DNA from: Sphingomonas sp. LT1P40
GTDB lineage: Bacteria; Pseudomonadota; Alphaproteobacteria; Sphingomonadales; Sphingomonadaceae
DNA length: 64,000 nt
Assembly: GCF_036663835.1 (NCBI RefSeq)
Contig: NZ_JAXOJT010000001.1
Span: 1,054,001 to 1,118,000 of the forward strand
Reading direction: 5' to 3'
A program made the position numbers and the translations under genes. Of the stretch, positions 1 through 9,700 are shown one piece after another; within the stretch, counting starts at the first letter, position 1, and the number at the start of each line of letters is the position of its first letter. The notes beneath the pieces were generated by a model. It was not told the DNA's origin. It did not search any database and saw only the letters and a list, made by a program, of their open reading frames with translations.

Positions 1-1
1 C

Positions 2-67
2 CCGGCCAAGTGGGAAGAGGGTGAAACCACGCTTGCCCCGTCGCTCGACCTCGTCGGCAAGATCTAA
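2..67 (+). CDS. ahpC: AhpC peroxiredoxin, C-terminal end only
   Basis: Only the last 21 codons are in the window; the gene enters from the left edge. The frame reads [21 protein letters not shown] and then TAA, which matches the C-terminus of the AhpC alkyl hydroperoxide reductase peroxidase subunit (typical '[14 protein letters not shown]' ending). AhpC reduces H2O2 and organic peroxides and is recycled by AhpF, whose gene lies directly downstream. The catalytic cysteines are outside the window, so the assignment rests on the tail and on the ahpF-oxyR context. Confidence 0.85.
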   Translation, partial: PAKWEEGETTLAPSLDLVGKI

Positions 68-74
68 CGTCAAA

Positions 75-138
75 GGCACCCGTCCCCTCCCTCTTGCGGG
101 TGCCAACGCGGCCCGGGGCGACACCTCGCTCCGGGCCG
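75..138 (+). promoter_or_regulatory. Two tandem hairpins between ahpC and ahpF
   Basis: Two perfect 8-bp stems lie back to back in the 98-bp gap: GGCACCCG (75-82) with CGGGTGCC (97-104), and CGGCCCGG (109-116) with CCGGGCCG (131-138). Neither has a strong T-tract on its 3' side. I infer an attenuator or RNA-stabilising element that lets ahpC be expressed more strongly than ahpF. The ahpF ribosome-binding site (aggag, 155-159) follows the second hairpin. Confidence 0.55.
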
Positions 139-165
139 TTACCCCCAAAATTACAGGAGTTTCCC

Positions 166-1743
166 ATGCTCGACGCCCACCTGACACAGCAGCTTGAAGG
201 CTATCTGGTGAACATTCGTCAGCCGATCGAGCTCGTGGCCAGCCTCGGTGACGACGCGAAGTCGCGCGAGCTGGAAACCCTGCTTACCGAAATCGCCGCG
301 CTCAGCGGCAAGATCACAATGATCCGCGCCGATGACAAGCGCCGCCCCAGCTTCATGATCCGCCGCGCTGGCACCGATATCGGCGTGCGCTTCGCCGGCA
401 TCCCGATGGGTCACGAATTTACCTCGCTCGTCCTTGCTTTGCTCCAGGTCGGCGGACATCCGTCGAAAGCGGCACAGGACGTGATCGAACAGGTCAAGGG
501 TCTCGACGGCGACCTGCACTTTGAAACCTATTTTTCACTGTCGTGCCAGAACTGCCCGGACGTGGTGCAAGCGCTGAACCTGATGGCCGTCCTCAACCCG
601 GGCATCAGTCATGTTGCGATCGACGGCGCGCTGTTCAAGGACGAAGTCGACAGCCGCAAGATCATGGCCGTCCCCACCGTATTCCTCAATGGCGAACCCT
701 TCGGTTCGGGCCGCATGGAGCTTGAGCAGATCGTCGCAAAGCTCGACACAGGCGCTGACGCCAAGGCGGCGGAGAAGCTGAACGCCAAAGAGCCTTTCGA
801 CGTGCTCATCATTGGGGGTGGACCCGCCGGTGCCGCCTCGGCGATCTACACCGCGCGCAAGGGCCTGCGCGTCGGCGTCGCCGCCGAACGCTTCGGCGGT
901 CAGGTGCTGGACACGATGGGCATCGAGAATTTCATCTCGGTCCCTTATACCGAGGGGCCGAAGCTCGCCGCACGGCTGGAGAGCCACGTCCGCGACAACG
1001 ACGTCGACATCATGAACCTCCAGCGCGCCGACAGGCTGATCCCGGCATCGCACGAAGGCGGTCTCCATCAAGTCGTGCTCGCCAACGGTGCGACGCTCAA
1101 GGCAAAGACGATCATCCTCTCCACCGGCGCGCGCTGGCGGCAGATGGGTGTCCCCGGTGAGGAAGAATATCGCAACAAGGGCGTTGCGTACTGCCCGCAT
1201 TGCGACGGTCCGTTGTTCAAGGGCAAGCGCGTCGCGGTGATCGGTGGCGGCAATTCTGGCGTCGAAGCCGCGATCGACCTCGCTGGCATCGTCGCGCATG
1301 TCAAGCTGATCGAGTATGATAGCCAGCTTCGCGCCGATGCAGTGCTCCAGCGCAAGCTCGCCAGTCTGCCGAACGTCAAGGTCCTGACCTCCGCCATGAC
1401 GACGCGCGTCAACGGTGCGGAGAAGGTCACCGGCCTGACCTACAAGGACCGCAACAGCGGCGACGAACATGACGTCGAATTGGAGGGCATTTTCGTCCAG
1501 ATCGGCCTCGCCCCCAACACCGAATGGCTTAAGGACAGCATCGCTCTAACCCCGCGCGGCGAGATCGAGATCGACACTCGCGGCGAAACCAGCCAGCCCG
1601 GCATCTTCGCGGCGGGAGACGTGACGACGGTGCCGTACAAGCAGATCGTTGTAGCTATGGGCGCGGGTTCGACGGCGGGGCTATCGGCATTCGACTATCT
1701 GATCCGCCTGCCTGCCGAGGCCAGTCAGGCGGCTGCGGCCTGA
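166..1743 (+). CDS. ahpF: Alkyl hydroperoxide reductase subunit F (NADH:AhpC disulfide reductase)
   Basis: A 525-aa flavoprotein, close to the usual length for AhpF (about 520). It passes electrons from NAD(P)H through FAD to AhpC in the cytoplasm. The N-terminal double-thioredoxin-like domain carries the CxxC CQNC at residues 127-130. The thioredoxin-reductase-like part has an FAD site GGGPAG at 217-222, the redox pair CPHC at 343-346 and a second nucleotide-binding loop GGGNSG further on. The C-terminus has the FAD-binding 'AAGDVT' motif. An in-frame upstream ATG at 94 would add 24 residues; I chose 166 because it follows an aggag site at good spacing and gives the family N-terminus. It lies between ahpC and oxyR, in the same direction as both. 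Confidence 0.96.
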   Translation: MLDAHLTQQLEGYLVNIRQPIELVASLGDDAKSRELETLLTEIAALSGKITMIRADDKRRPSFMIRRAGTDIGVRFAGIPMGHEFTSLVLALLQVGGHPSKAAQDVIEQVKGLDGDLHFETYFSLSCQNCPDVVQALNLMAVLNPGISHVAIDGALFKDEVDSRKIMAVPTVFLNGEPFGSGRMELEQIVAKLDTGADAKAAEKLNAKEPFDVLIIGGGPAGAASAIYTARKGLRVGVAAERFGGQVLDTMGIENFISVPYTEGPKLAARLESHVRDNDVDIMNLQRADRLIPASHEGGLHQVVLANGATLKAKTIILSTGARWRQMGVPGEEEYRNKGVAYCPHCDGPLFKGKRVAVIGGGNSGVEAAIDLAGIVAHVKLIEYDSQLRADAVLQRKLASLPNVKVLTSAMTTRVNGAEKVTGLTYKDRNSGDEHDVELEGIFVQIGLAPNTEWLKDSIALTPRGEIEIDTRGETSQPGIFAAGDVTTVPYKQIVVAMGAGSTAGLSAFDYLIRLPAEASQAAAA

Positions 1744-1751
1744 TTATGGAG

Positions 1752-1776
1752 CGTCGCCCTCGCAGTGAGGGTGACG
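1752..1776 (+). terminator. Candidate hairpin terminator after ahpF
   Basis: CGTCGCCCTC (1752-1761) pairs with GAGGGTGACG (1767-1776) through a 5-nt loop with one G-T pair. Only three T follow (1777-1779), so termination may be partial. It separates ahpF from oxyR. Confidence 0.5.
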
Positions 1777-1825
1777 TTTCGGCAAAATCACTTATATCTG
1801 GCCCATTCATCGCTTGGATCGATCA

Positions 1826-2737
1826 ATGGCGCAAACCTACCTCCCCACGCTCAAGCAGCTTCAGTATCTGGTCGCGCTCAAGGATCACGGCCATTTCGGC
1901 CGCGCGGCCGAGGCCAGCTTCGTCACGCAATCCACCCTGTCCGCCGGCCTGCGCGAACTCGAAACGCTGATCGGGGTCGTCCTCGTCGAGCGCACCCGCC
2001 GGGTGGTCCGCTTCACGCCACTGGGCGAGCGCATCGTCGACAAGGCCCGCCGCGTGCTGCGTGAGGCCGACGAACTGTCCGACCTCGCCCGCGCCGCCGG
2101 ACGTCCGCTGTCGGGTGAAATGCGGATGAGCGTCATCCCCACGATCGCCCCCTTCCTCCTTCCCCACATCCTGCCCCGCCTCCGCCGCGACTATCCCGAC
2201 CTCAAACTGTTTCTGCGCGAGGAGCCGAGCGGCGCGGCGTGCGAGAGCCTAAACACCGGCCGCACCGATTGCGTGCTGCTCGCACTCCCCTATGCCTGTG
2301 GCGATGTGGAGGTCGCGTCGCTGTTCGAGGACCGTCTGTTCGTCGCCTTTCCGGAGGGCGAGTACGAACCCGATCATCAAAGCGTGAGCGCGGGTGAGAT
2401 CGACGAGACCCGGCTGTTGCTATTGGAGGACGGTCATTGCCTGAAGGATCACATCCTCTCCGCCTGCAACCGCCCCGAACTGCGTGCCGAGGCGACGATG
2501 CTCGGCACTTCGCTGCATACCATGGTTCAGATGGTCGATAATGGCCTGGGCGTCACGATGCTGCCCGAAATGGCACTCGACGCCGGCATCCTCGATCACA
2601 CCAGAGTCATCGCCCGTCCGCTTCAGGCTGACTATCCCTCGCGCAAGATCGCGCTGGTCTGGCGCAAGGCATCGCCGCGCGAACGCGATTTCCGGCTGCT
2701 GGCAGAGGTGCTGGCTCAGTCGAAAGCGGCCGCCTGA
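1826..2737 (+). CDS. oxyR: OxyR, peroxide-sensing LysR-family regulator
   Basis: A 303-aa LysR-type activator, the usual OxyR length. The N-terminal winged helix-turn-helix covers about residues 1-60 ('HFGRAAEASFVTQSTLSAGLRELE'). The effector domain contains LEDGHCLKDHILSAC, with cysteines at 205 and 214. Their spacing of nine equals that of Cys199 and Cys208 of E. coli OxyR, which form the H2O2-induced disulfide, so redox sensing looks intact. A TTG at 1814 is in frame, but the ATG at 1826 fits family N-termini better. Its place after ahpC-ahpF suggests it controls this operon and itself. Its 3' end overlaps the convergent moaE by 22 bp. Confidence 0.93.
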   Translation: MAQTYLPTLKQLQYLVALKDHGHFGRAAEASFVTQSTLSAGLRELETLIGVVLVERTRRVVRFTPLGERIVDKARRVLREADELSDLARAAGRPLSGEMRMSVIPTIAPFLLPHILPRLRRDYPDLKLFLREEPSGAACESLNTGRTDCVLLALPYACGDVEVASLFEDRLFVAFPEGEYEPDHQSVSAGEIDETRLLLLEDGHCLKDHILSACNRPELRAEATMLGTSLHTMVQMVDNGLGVTMLPEMALDAGILDHTRVIARPLQADYPSRKIALVWRKASPRERDFRLLAEVLAQSKAAA

Positions 2738-3174
2738 TCGCTCCAGCGTGCCGCCGCCTGATGGTCACCCGCACGCGCTTCCACCCATCCTGCGCCCCCG
2801 CCGCGCACCTCCCGCTTCCAGAAGGGTGCCTCGGTCTTCAGCCGGTCGATTAGGCTCGCACAAGCCTCCAGCGCCGCCTGCCGGTGCGCCGCCGCCGTTG
2901 CAACTAACACCACTCGCTCACCCGGCACCATCGGCCCGACGCGATGGACGATCACGACCGACAAAAGACTCCAGCGCGCCATCGCCTGTTCGGCCAGATC
3001 GCACAGCACCGCCTCGGTCATGCCGGGATAATGTTCCAGTTCCAGACAGGTGACGCCATCGTCGCCCCGCACGATGCCGGTAAAGCTCGCTACCGCCCCC
3101 GCCCCGGTTTCCTCGACCCCGGCCAGTTCGATGCCGATATCGATCGGCGCGATGTCGATCGAGACGCGGATCAT
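2716..3174 (-). CDS. moaE: Molybdopterin synthase large (catalytic) subunit MoaE
   Basis: A 152-aa protein of family-typical size. MoaE converts precursor Z (cPMP) to molybdopterin using sulfur delivered by the thiocarboxylated C-terminus of MoaD. Visible landmarks are the 'FTGIVRGDDG' loop, the 'HYPGM' segment, 'HRVG' and the C-terminal 'APFWKRE', whose Lys corresponds to the conserved catalytic lysine region. The start ATG (3172-3174) overlaps the moaD stop as ATGA, so the two subunits are translationally coupled. An upstream extension of the frame exists but lies inside moaD and has no family similarity. Confidence 0.93.
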   Translation of the reverse strand: MIRVSIDIAPIDIGIELAGVEETGAGAVASFTGIVRGDDGVTCLELEHYPGMTEAVLCDLAEQAMARWSLLSVVIVHRVGPMVPGERVVLVATAAAHRQAALEACASLIDRLKTEAPFWKREVRGGGAGWVEARAGDHQAAARWSDQAAAFD

Positions 3175-3422
3175 CCGCCCGTCACCGGCGGAAACAGCGC
3201 GACTTCCTTCGCCGCGCCCAGTTCGCAGTCGAGCGGCACGAAACGCTGATCCATCGCCGCTCGCAACTTTGTCAGATCGGCGAACGCCTCGGCATGGCCC
3301 GCGCTCCGCCCTTTCAGCCACTCGGCCAGATCGGCCACCGTGCGCACCGCCTCCGGCGGATCAACATCCTCTTCGCCCGCCCCGATGCGTTCTCGAACCC
3401 AGGCGAAGTATAGCAGGCGCAT
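3171..3422 (-). CDS. moaD: Molybdopterin synthase small (sulfur carrier) subunit MoaD
   Basis: An 83-aa ubiquitin-fold sulfur carrier. It starts MRLLYFAWVRERIG, matching MoaD/ThiS N-termini, and ends in PPVTGG. The terminal Gly-Gly is adenylated and then thiocarboxylated to donate sulfur in MoaE. The ATG shares one base with the pgsA stop (TGATG) and the stop overlaps moaE (ATGA), so pgsA-moaD-moaE form one tightly coupled transcript. A longer frame extends upstream into pgsA but is not credible. Confidence 0.93.
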   Translation of the reverse strand: MRLLYFAWVRERIGAGEEDVDPPEAVRTVADLAEWLKGRSAGHAEAFADLTKLRAAMDQRFVPLDCELGAAKEVALFPPVTGG

Positions 3423-3976
3423 CAACTGTCCATATGCTTCAGGCCGACGCGCAGATAGTCCCAGCCGGTAATCAGCGTCAGTGCAGCGGCTGCCCACAGC
3501 ATCGCCAGGCTGGTCGAATGCACCCATTCCATGTCCGGCACCGCCCCCGCCAGCACCAGCCCGCCCAGCGACGTCAGTTGTAGCGCCGTCTTCCACTTCG
3601 ACAGCGCCGACACCGGCATCGACACCTGAATGCCGCCCAGAAACTCGCGCAGCCCCGACACCGCGATCTCACGCAACAGGATCACCAGCGCCGCGATCAG
3701 GTGCAGGTCCGGAATGATCCCCTTGCCGCACAGGATCAGGATGACCGCCGCGACCATGATCTTGTCGGCGATGGGATCCAGGAACACCCCCAGCTTCGAC
3801 ACCGCCCCACGCGATCGTGCGAGATAGCCGTCGAAATAATCGGTGATCCCCATCAGGCAGTAGATTGCGAAGGCCAGCCCATAGCCGGCGCGCCATTCGG
3901 GCCACCACAGGAAGAAGACCAGCAGCGGAACCGTGACGATTCGGGACAGTGTCAGTACATTGGGTAGCGTCAGCAT
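3422..3976 (-). CDS. pgsA: CDP-diacylglycerol-glycerol-3-phosphate 3-phosphatidyltransferase
   Basis: A 184-aa integral membrane enzyme that makes phosphatidylglycerophosphate, the committed step to phosphatidylglycerol and cardiolipin. The CDP-alcohol phosphotransferase signature D-G-x2-A-R-x8-G-x3-D-x3-D is present as DGYLARSRG...GVFLDPIAD at about residues 48-70. Several hydrophobic helices span the rest, and the N-terminus 'LTLPNVLTLSRI' is typical. It is the first gene of pgsA-moaD-moaE and is divergent from the MFS gene. Its pairing with moaDE is a genomic linkage, not a pathway link. Confidence 0.94.
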   Translation of the reverse strand: MLTLPNVLTLSRIVTVPLLVFFLWWPEWRAGYGLAFAIYCLMGITDYFDGYLARSRGAVSKLGVFLDPIADKIMVAAVILILCGKGIIPDLHLIAALVILLREIAVSGLREFLGGIQVSMPVSALSKWKTALQLTSLGGLVLAGAVPDMEWVHSTSLAMLWAAAALTLITGWDYLRVGLKHMDS

Positions 3977-4130
3977 GATCCAGCCTTAGCACCGTGCCAC
4001 AATGCAATCATCCCCCACGATGCACGCGCCCACCGAAACCACATTGTCACATCCTGGCGATAGCGGTTGCCGCCAGCTATCCCCCCCGGCTATGCCCGGT
4101 CACCCAGGACGGACGAAGGCCCGCAATTTC

Positions 4131-5420
4131 ATGATCAACGCGCTCGGATTGCTCAAGGAGCGCCGCTTTCTCCCGCTCTTCACCACACAGTTTCTGGGGG
4201 CGTTCAACGACAATCTGTTCAAGACCGCGTTGGTCCTGTTCGCCACTTATTCGGTGTTCAACGACCCCCAGCAGGAAAGCTATTTCAACGCGCTGGCGAC
4301 GGGCCTTGCGATTCTCCCCTTCTTTCTGCTCTCCGCGCTGTCCGGCCAACTCGCCGACACCTATGACAAGGCGCGCATCATCCGCATCGTGAAGACCGTG
4401 GAAATCGGGATCATGATCTTCGGTGCGGCGGGCATCTATGTTGCGAAACAGGGCCACACCAATCTGGGTATCGGCATGATGCTGGGCGCCGTGTTCATGC
4501 TCGGCACCCACTCCACCTTTTTTGGCCCGATCAAATACGCGATCCTGCCACAGCATCTGGAGGATGATGAAGTGCTGGCCGGCACGGGGCTGGTCGAGGC
4601 GGGCACCTATCTCTCGATCCTGCTCGGCACCGTCGTCGCCGGCTGGGTGACGGTCGAGACAGCCGGGTTCCTGGTCATCGCGGTCGCCGCGATCGGCTGG
4701 TTCACAGGTCGCATCGTTCCCCCGGCCCCGCGCGCCGGTCCGATGCTGAAGGTCAATTACAATCCGATCACCTCGTCATGGCGGCTGGTCGGCGCGACGA
4801 TGCATATCCCGCGCCTGTTCCTCGCCATTTGCGCGATCAGCTTTTTCTGGACGATCGGGTCGGTGTTGATCGTGATCTTCCCGCCACTGGCCAAGAATGT
4901 GCTGTCCGCCGACGAGCGCGTTGCCAGCCTGATGATCGCAATCTTCTCAATCGGTGTCGCAATCGGGTCGATCATCATCAACGCGATGCTGAAGGGCAAG
5001 ATTTCCGCGAAGTACTCACCTATTTCGGTCATCCTGATGGCCGGGATCGTCGTACTGCTCTCGATCGAGGCGCAGCTATGGGTGCCCGCCCCAAATGGCG
5101 GTCTCTATGGCTTGGCCGAGTTCATCGTGATGCCGCAGTCATGGATCTTGCTGCTCACGCTGGTCGGTATCTCAATCACCGGCGGCATGTTCGTGGTACC
5201 GCTCTATGCCTTCCTCACCACCACCGTGACCAAGGATCAGACAGCGCGCACCGTGGCGGCTAACAACATCGTCAATGCCGGTGCGATGACGATCGGCGCG
5301 ATCGCGGTGATAGCGATCACCGCTGCGGGCGTCGGCCCCGCTAACATGCTGTTTCTGGTGTCGGCGATGTGCCTGATCTCGGCATGGATCGCGCAAAAGC
5401 TCCACCGCGCCTGCGATTGA
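4131..5420 (+). CDS. MFS transporter, LplT-like (predicted lysophospholipid flippase)
   Basis: About 429 aa with about 12 hydrophobic segments. The opening 'FLPLFTTQFLGAFNDNLFKTAL' and the 'ILPQHLEDDEVLAGTGLVEAGTYLSI' stretch are characteristic of the LplT branch of the major facilitator superfamily. In many bacteria this branch is fused or linked to the acyltransferase/acyl-ACP synthetase Aas, moving lysophospholipids across the inner membrane for re-acylation. Here no acyltransferase domain follows, so it is a stand-alone transporter. The frame is open from 4002, but the ATG at 4131 places the first helix as in relatives. Substrate is inferred. Confidence 0.8.
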   Translation: MINALGLLKERRFLPLFTTQFLGAFNDNLFKTALVLFATYSVFNDPQQESYFNALATGLAILPFFLLSALSGQLADTYDKARIIRIVKTVEIGIMIFGAAGIYVAKQGHTNLGIGMMLGAVFMLGTHSTFFGPIKYAILPQHLEDDEVLAGTGLVEAGTYLSILLGTVVAGWVTVETAGFLVIAVAAIGWFTGRIVPPAPRAGPMLKVNYNPITSSWRLVGATMHIPRLFLAICAISFFWTIGSVLIVIFPPLAKNVLSADERVASLMIAIFSIGVAIGSIIINAMLKGKISAKYSPISVILMAGIVVLLSIEAQLWVPAPNGGLYGLAEFIVMPQSWILLLTLVGISITGGMFVVPLYAFLTTTVTKDQTARTVAANNIVNAGAMTIGAIAVIAITAAGVGPANMLFLVSAMCLISAWIAQKLHRACD

Positions 5421-5424
5421 TTTG

Positions 5425-5443
5425 GTTTCAGTAATGCTGAAAC
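5425..5443 (+). terminator. Small perfect hairpin after the MFS gene
   Basis: GTTTCAG (5425-5431) and CTGAAAC (5437-5443) form a 7-bp stem with loop taatg, starting four bases after the MFS stop codon. There is no T-run. It sits just before a much larger inverted repeat and may act together with it. Confidence 0.45.
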
Positions 5444-5446
5444 GCG

Positions 5447-5528
5447 GCGGCACCGGCCCGCTCCCCCACCCGGCTACCCACAGCGTATAATCGAATGGGT
5501 GGCCGGGTGGGGAGCAGACCGGTGCCGC
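5447..5528. terminator. Large inverted repeat, bidirectional terminator between convergent genes
   Basis: The arms begin GCGGCACCGG (5447-5456) and end CCGGTGCCGC (5519-5528). Inside them, GCTCCCCCACCCGGC pairs with GCCGGGTGGGGAGC, apart from single-base mismatches and a short bulge, leaving a loop around 5481-5495. The element fills the gap between the MFS gene (+) and the small gene at 5531 (-), so it can end transcription from both sides. Confidence 0.7.
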
Positions 5529-5530
5529 AC

Positions 5531-5698
5531 TCAAGCAATAAACGTATAGAAGCACACGAAGAACGCGGTGTAGCTCAGCACGAACAGCTTGATGTCGCTG
5601 TCGTCCTCGCGCTTGCGCACCTTGGCGCGCACTTGCGGAAGTGTCGCTCGGAACGGGTGGCCCCGGCGCTGATCGGCGGTGAGTGGACGGCTTCGCAT
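5531..5698 (-). CDS. Small membrane protein of 55 aa, function unknown
   Basis: An open frame of 55 codons reads MRSRPLTADQRRGHPFRATL and so on. It has a basic, arginine-rich N-terminal half (residues 1-31), a short acidic patch EDDSD at 31-35, and a single hydrophobic segment at about 38-55 (LFVLSYTAFFVCFYTFIA) that reaches the C-terminus. This is the layout of a tail-anchored or single-TM small protein. It abuts the bidirectional inverted repeat at its 3' end and has its own upstream gap, which supports it being real. It resembles small conserved proteins of alphaproteobacteria in general form, but I cannot name a family. Confidence 0.6.
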   Translation of the reverse strand: MRSRPLTADQRRGHPFRATLPQVRAKVRKREDDSDIKLFVLSYTAFFVCFYTFIA

Positions 5699-5707
5699 GG
5701 CGTGAAG

Positions 5708-5722
5708 TTAACGCCTTGTTTA
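5708..5722. promoter_or_regulatory. CtrA-like site (weak)
   Basis: TTAA-N7-TTTA lies 10-24 bp upstream of the 55-aa gene's start, one base away from the CtrA consensus TTAA-N7-TTAA. A half-site TTAACCA occurs at 5748-5754. The CckA kinase that controls CtrA is encoded in the same window, but this short motif can easily occur by chance. Confidence 0.25.
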
Positions 5723-5776
5723 CGATTCCGCCTATCGCAAAGCGTGGTTAACCAGCGTGCGAAATCGGGACAGCAA

Positions 5777-6784
5777 TCATCGTGTAAAGCCTGCCAACAG
5801 TCCCGCCTGCTCAAAATCAAGCTCGCCGTTCGCGCCAGCCCGGGCGAGCGCTGGCACCTCGTAGGAAAGATTGCCCGAGCCATTGATGTCGAGACGAAAC
5901 GCCATCTGAATCAGCGGCCCGATGTCGAGCGATTCCTTGTACGTCAGGCTGAATTCCATGATGAAATCGGCCGACGGGATCAGCAACACCGTGCCGTCTT
6001 CAAACTTGACCCCCGCCAGCAACTCGCCGGGGCCGCCGGTGGCGGCATAGCCAAGGCGCAATCCGTCATTATTCGACGCAACGACTTCCAGCAGCGCGCC
6101 ATGCCGCGTCATCGCCGCGACAAACGCGCTGCCGCTTAGCTGCGATTGCTGCAACAGGCCTCGATAATCATCGACTGCCGCCTGTACCAGGCGATTGGTG
6201 ATGGCCTGACCTAAATTGCCTCGGGAAATCAACGGCGCTGGCGCGGGCGAAGGTTGCGGGGTCGGGTTCTCAACGGCCTTCGATCGAGCAATCTTTGCAT
6301 CACTTGTTCGATTTGAGTTCGACCCGGGCTCGGGATCGTCCGCTTTCAGCTGTTTCCTCTGCTCCGCTTCAAGCCGCTCCATGCGGTTGCTGTGCCCGCT
6401 AAGCCGTCCTTCCAGCCGGTCCTCCACCGCCCTGATCTTGCGCCTCGCATAACCCATGCTCAACAACGCGAAAAGCAGTGCAACGGCATAAGGCAGATAT
6501 CCGCGCCACCCCGTCCCCTGCTGGGGGGGCGCCTCCGGGCCGGGCGTCTCGAAAGCGGCTGCAGGTTTGAAACCATTCTTGTTTGCCTGCTCGTTCGCCT
6601 CACTGTCCTGCTCGAATCCCGAGTCCGATGCGCTTTCTCCATCATCGCCCGTTGCGATTTCCGTGTCCGCGGCGTCCGCGGCAATGCCGTCCGCCTTGTT
6701 TCCACCCAACTTGCTTGACGCAGTCGCGGGGGCGGTCGCTGCGAACGCCAGCGCCAAAACGAGCGCAAGGCAGCGAGCGATCAT
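5777..6784 (-). CDS. Signal-anchored coiled-coil membrane protein of the Hsp70/tubulin cluster, unknown
   Basis: A 335-aa protein with no family I recognise. A cleavable signal peptide covers residues 1-23 (ending ATA-SS), then an acidic, Asn/Gln-rich low-complexity periplasmic stretch runs to about 95. A TM segment follows at 96-112, then a charged heptad-like coiled coil at 114-146, a proline-rich linker at 150-186 and a compact domain at 188-335 that would be cytoplasmic. Its start overlaps the stop of the 1147-aa ATPase gene as ATGA, so the two are translationally coupled. I infer that it tethers the ATPase or its partners to the inner membrane. It is the last gene of the five-gene minus-strand operon. 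Confidence 0.8.
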   Translation of the reverse strand: MIARCLALVLALAFAATAPATASSKLGGNKADGIAADAADTEIATGDDGESASDSGFEQDSEANEQANKNGFKPAAAFETPGPEAPPQQGTGWRGYLPYAVALLFALLSMGYARRKIRAVEDRLEGRLSGHSNRMERLEAEQRKQLKADDPEPGSNSNRTSDAKIARSKAVENPTPQPSPAPAPLISRGNLGQAITNRLVQAAVDDYRGLLQQSQLSGSAFVAAMTRHGALLEVVASNNDGLRLGYAATGGPGELLAGVKFEDGTVLLIPSADFIMEFSLTYKESLDIGPLIQMAFRLDINGSGNLSYEVPALARAGANGELDFEQAGLLAGFTR

Positions 6785-9700
6785 GTGCGGAAATCCATCG
6801 ACAATTGCTTGGCCTGCACATCGGTGGGCAATGCCAATTGATCGACCAGCGTCCGCAACGCCATGATGAAGGGTGGCTCACGCGATTCGGCCGTTTCACC
6901 CTCTTGCGTGGCTTTGTCGATCTGCGTGCGAACGGCATTCTGGATCATCCCGAATGCGCCCTGCGCTCGGTCGGGGTACAGGTTGAGTGCGATATCCTCG
7001 ACCGCTTCGAGCTCTTGCAGAAACTCGGACAGCGGTGCCAGATCGACGGTCTTGACGCGCTCCTTGAACGCCATCTCACCGGTCATGCCGTCCGCTGGCA
7101 GCGGATTACCGCCGCGAAACTCAACGCCGACGCCCGCCGGGAGATATTCCCTGGCACCCGCGCGTCCGGACTTTACCGACGCATCGATCAGTCCGCCCCC
7201 GACCATCATGCCGCGCACGACCTCGAGCTTGGCATCCGACGTCGTGAACAATTGCGGCATGGGCCTCGTATCCACCCCAGCGGCGCGGCCGAACACCTGA
7301 AGGGCGCGGGTCACATCGCTCTCGGCATCGGCTTCGCGGCCGCCATGCATCTTCTTGAAGATACCGGCCCCGCGTCCGCATAGCGCAAAGGCCGGGTTTT
7401 CGATCTGTTCGGCGTCGATCACGCCGTCCGCGACCAGCTTGCGAACGATCATGCCGATGTACCAGGCCAGACCTGCGAGGAATACGAGCGCGGTGATCCG
7501 CAATTTCTTCCCCGGGCCGATGTTGAGTTTGGTTTCCCAATGCTCGTCGATCGCGCTTTGCAATATCGGACCGCTGAAGAGAATTTCCGCAAGATGCGAT
7601 TCCAGATCGGTCGCTATCGTCCGCTGCTTTCCATCCGAGGAGCCGAATAGCGAGGCCCAGTCCTCCAGCCCGATCGGCTTCAGGATTTCAGGGTTCTGAC
7701 TGATCGCCCGGGTGAAGAAATTTTGTCCGGCGATACGGAAAGAGCCCTTCCATACCAGCTGGTCCACGTCCCAGATGGTCACATCGGTCGTCCCGCCACC
7801 AATATCGAGCACGATGTTGAGCGACTGAGGATTGAAGCCGGCATCCGCCAGGATGTGCCGCGCCGCGGCAAGACCTTCGGAGTAAAGCGGCGCCAATATC
7901 TTTACGCCTTTGCCCTCCTCGACATCGCTGGAGATGCGGCGGGTGATGGCCGACAGGCTGCTCTCAAACTGATCCCGGCGTCGCGGCGATAGCGAGTCAG
8001 GTACCGAGAAACGCCACAAAATTTGCCGGGGATCGCGTCCGGCGGCCGCCCCTTCCGCGGCAACCATCGTCATGAAATGCTCGAGATAATCAGTTGCCGC
8101 CTGAACATGCGCGGCGTCGTCATTCCATTTCAGGTTGAATTTCGCGTCCTGGATCACGCGCTGAAACTGTTGCAGCTCCTTGCTCTCGCTATTGGCCGCA
8201 GGACGCAGGGTCGAGTGGAAATAGACCAGGTTTCGGAACGCCCATATCGCCTCGTTATTCGGGAAAGCTGTTCGGGTCAGGACGACCGTCGGCGTCGGCG
8301 TCAACCGCTTTTCGGGGGGCAGAAAGCGGTTGAGAAGCCAGCGTGCGCTGTGCTCGGCGTCGCGTGTCTTGTTCGCGTCCTTGTATTTTATGGGTATTAT
8401 CCGTCGCGTCTCAAAGGTGATCGGCTTCAGATCCTCGAAGCACGCGACGGTATTGGTGGTTCCGAAATCCATTGCGACCACGGTCGATACGGCCTTGGTT
8501 TCAACCTCGGGCAGATCCAGAAACACCATCCCGCCCGCTGCATCCGGTCTGTCGCCGAATGCCTCGACATAATAGATCGCGTCGATCGGGGTGGCGGAAT
8601 ATTGCATGTCCTCATATTCGCCGCCGACGTTGCGTTCGGATCGCAGGAACCGTCCGGATTTCTGCTCGGGCCGCTTTCCGGCGTTCAGTTCGGTAAGCCG
8701 GGCGACGGCAGCATCGCCGTCGCCAGCGACAGCGATCTCCGACGCCAATAGCGCGATCGACAGGATCTGCGCCGGACGTGCCATATTGGCCTTGCCGCTG
8801 GCGCTGTAGACGAAGCGGGTGAGATAGGTGCCCCACGCCGGCGAGCGAAAGTTCGGCCACACCGACGCGTTGTAAATCCGCCAGTCGGCATCCGGCACGA
8901 ATAATGGCCGCCCCGACGAAGTATCGCTCGAATAGTTGCGCGTCATGAGATGACGGAAGCCGCCCTCGCTCTCGTCGTCGAGCCGGACGCTCAGCGTTGC
9001 CGAGGCCTGAGCGGATGACGACTGGCAGCTGACGATCTGTTTGAGTGGCAGGTCGAGCAGCAAAGCTAGCGGACGAACCGGCAGCAGCATGTCCTGCAAC
9101 CCCTGGGGGTGGCCCGAAATCATTGGCTGATGATCCAGCCTTACGGCGCGCTCCGTGAAGAAATCTTCAGGCCGAACCAGCAGATAACCAAGGCGCGCCG
9201 CGTCCTTGCGCGTCTCCTGAAAAAGATCGTCCGAATTGACCAGTTCGGTCAGCGTGCGCGTGCCCCAGATGAACGTGCGGCGCGGATCGAATTGCGCGTG
9301 ATTGGCGATATCGGGATCGACCAGGATCACGCCCTTGAGCTCGCCGAAATCGAGCTGGGGGTTGAGCCGCAAGCGCGTGCGCGACAAAGCCGCCGGATCG
9401 GTGATCGGCTGCGGCATCGCCGTTGCCCACAGTCCGCGAAACAGGTCGGGCAAATCCTGGTACAGCGATGGGCCGGTATTGATCTCTATTTTGATCGGAC
9501 CGGCGAGCGTCTCGCATTCGTCGGCGAATTCTCCCAGCAGTGCGCGAATGCGGCTGCTCACATCGCCGCCCACGGAATGCAATTCGAGCTGAAGCCCGCG
9601 CAACCACCGCGCCAATACCAGCAATTCGGACACCGAAAGCCCAACCGTGGGGTCCAGCGCAAGCGGATCGGTTGGCCCCGTCTCAGCCCAGGCGATGCCC

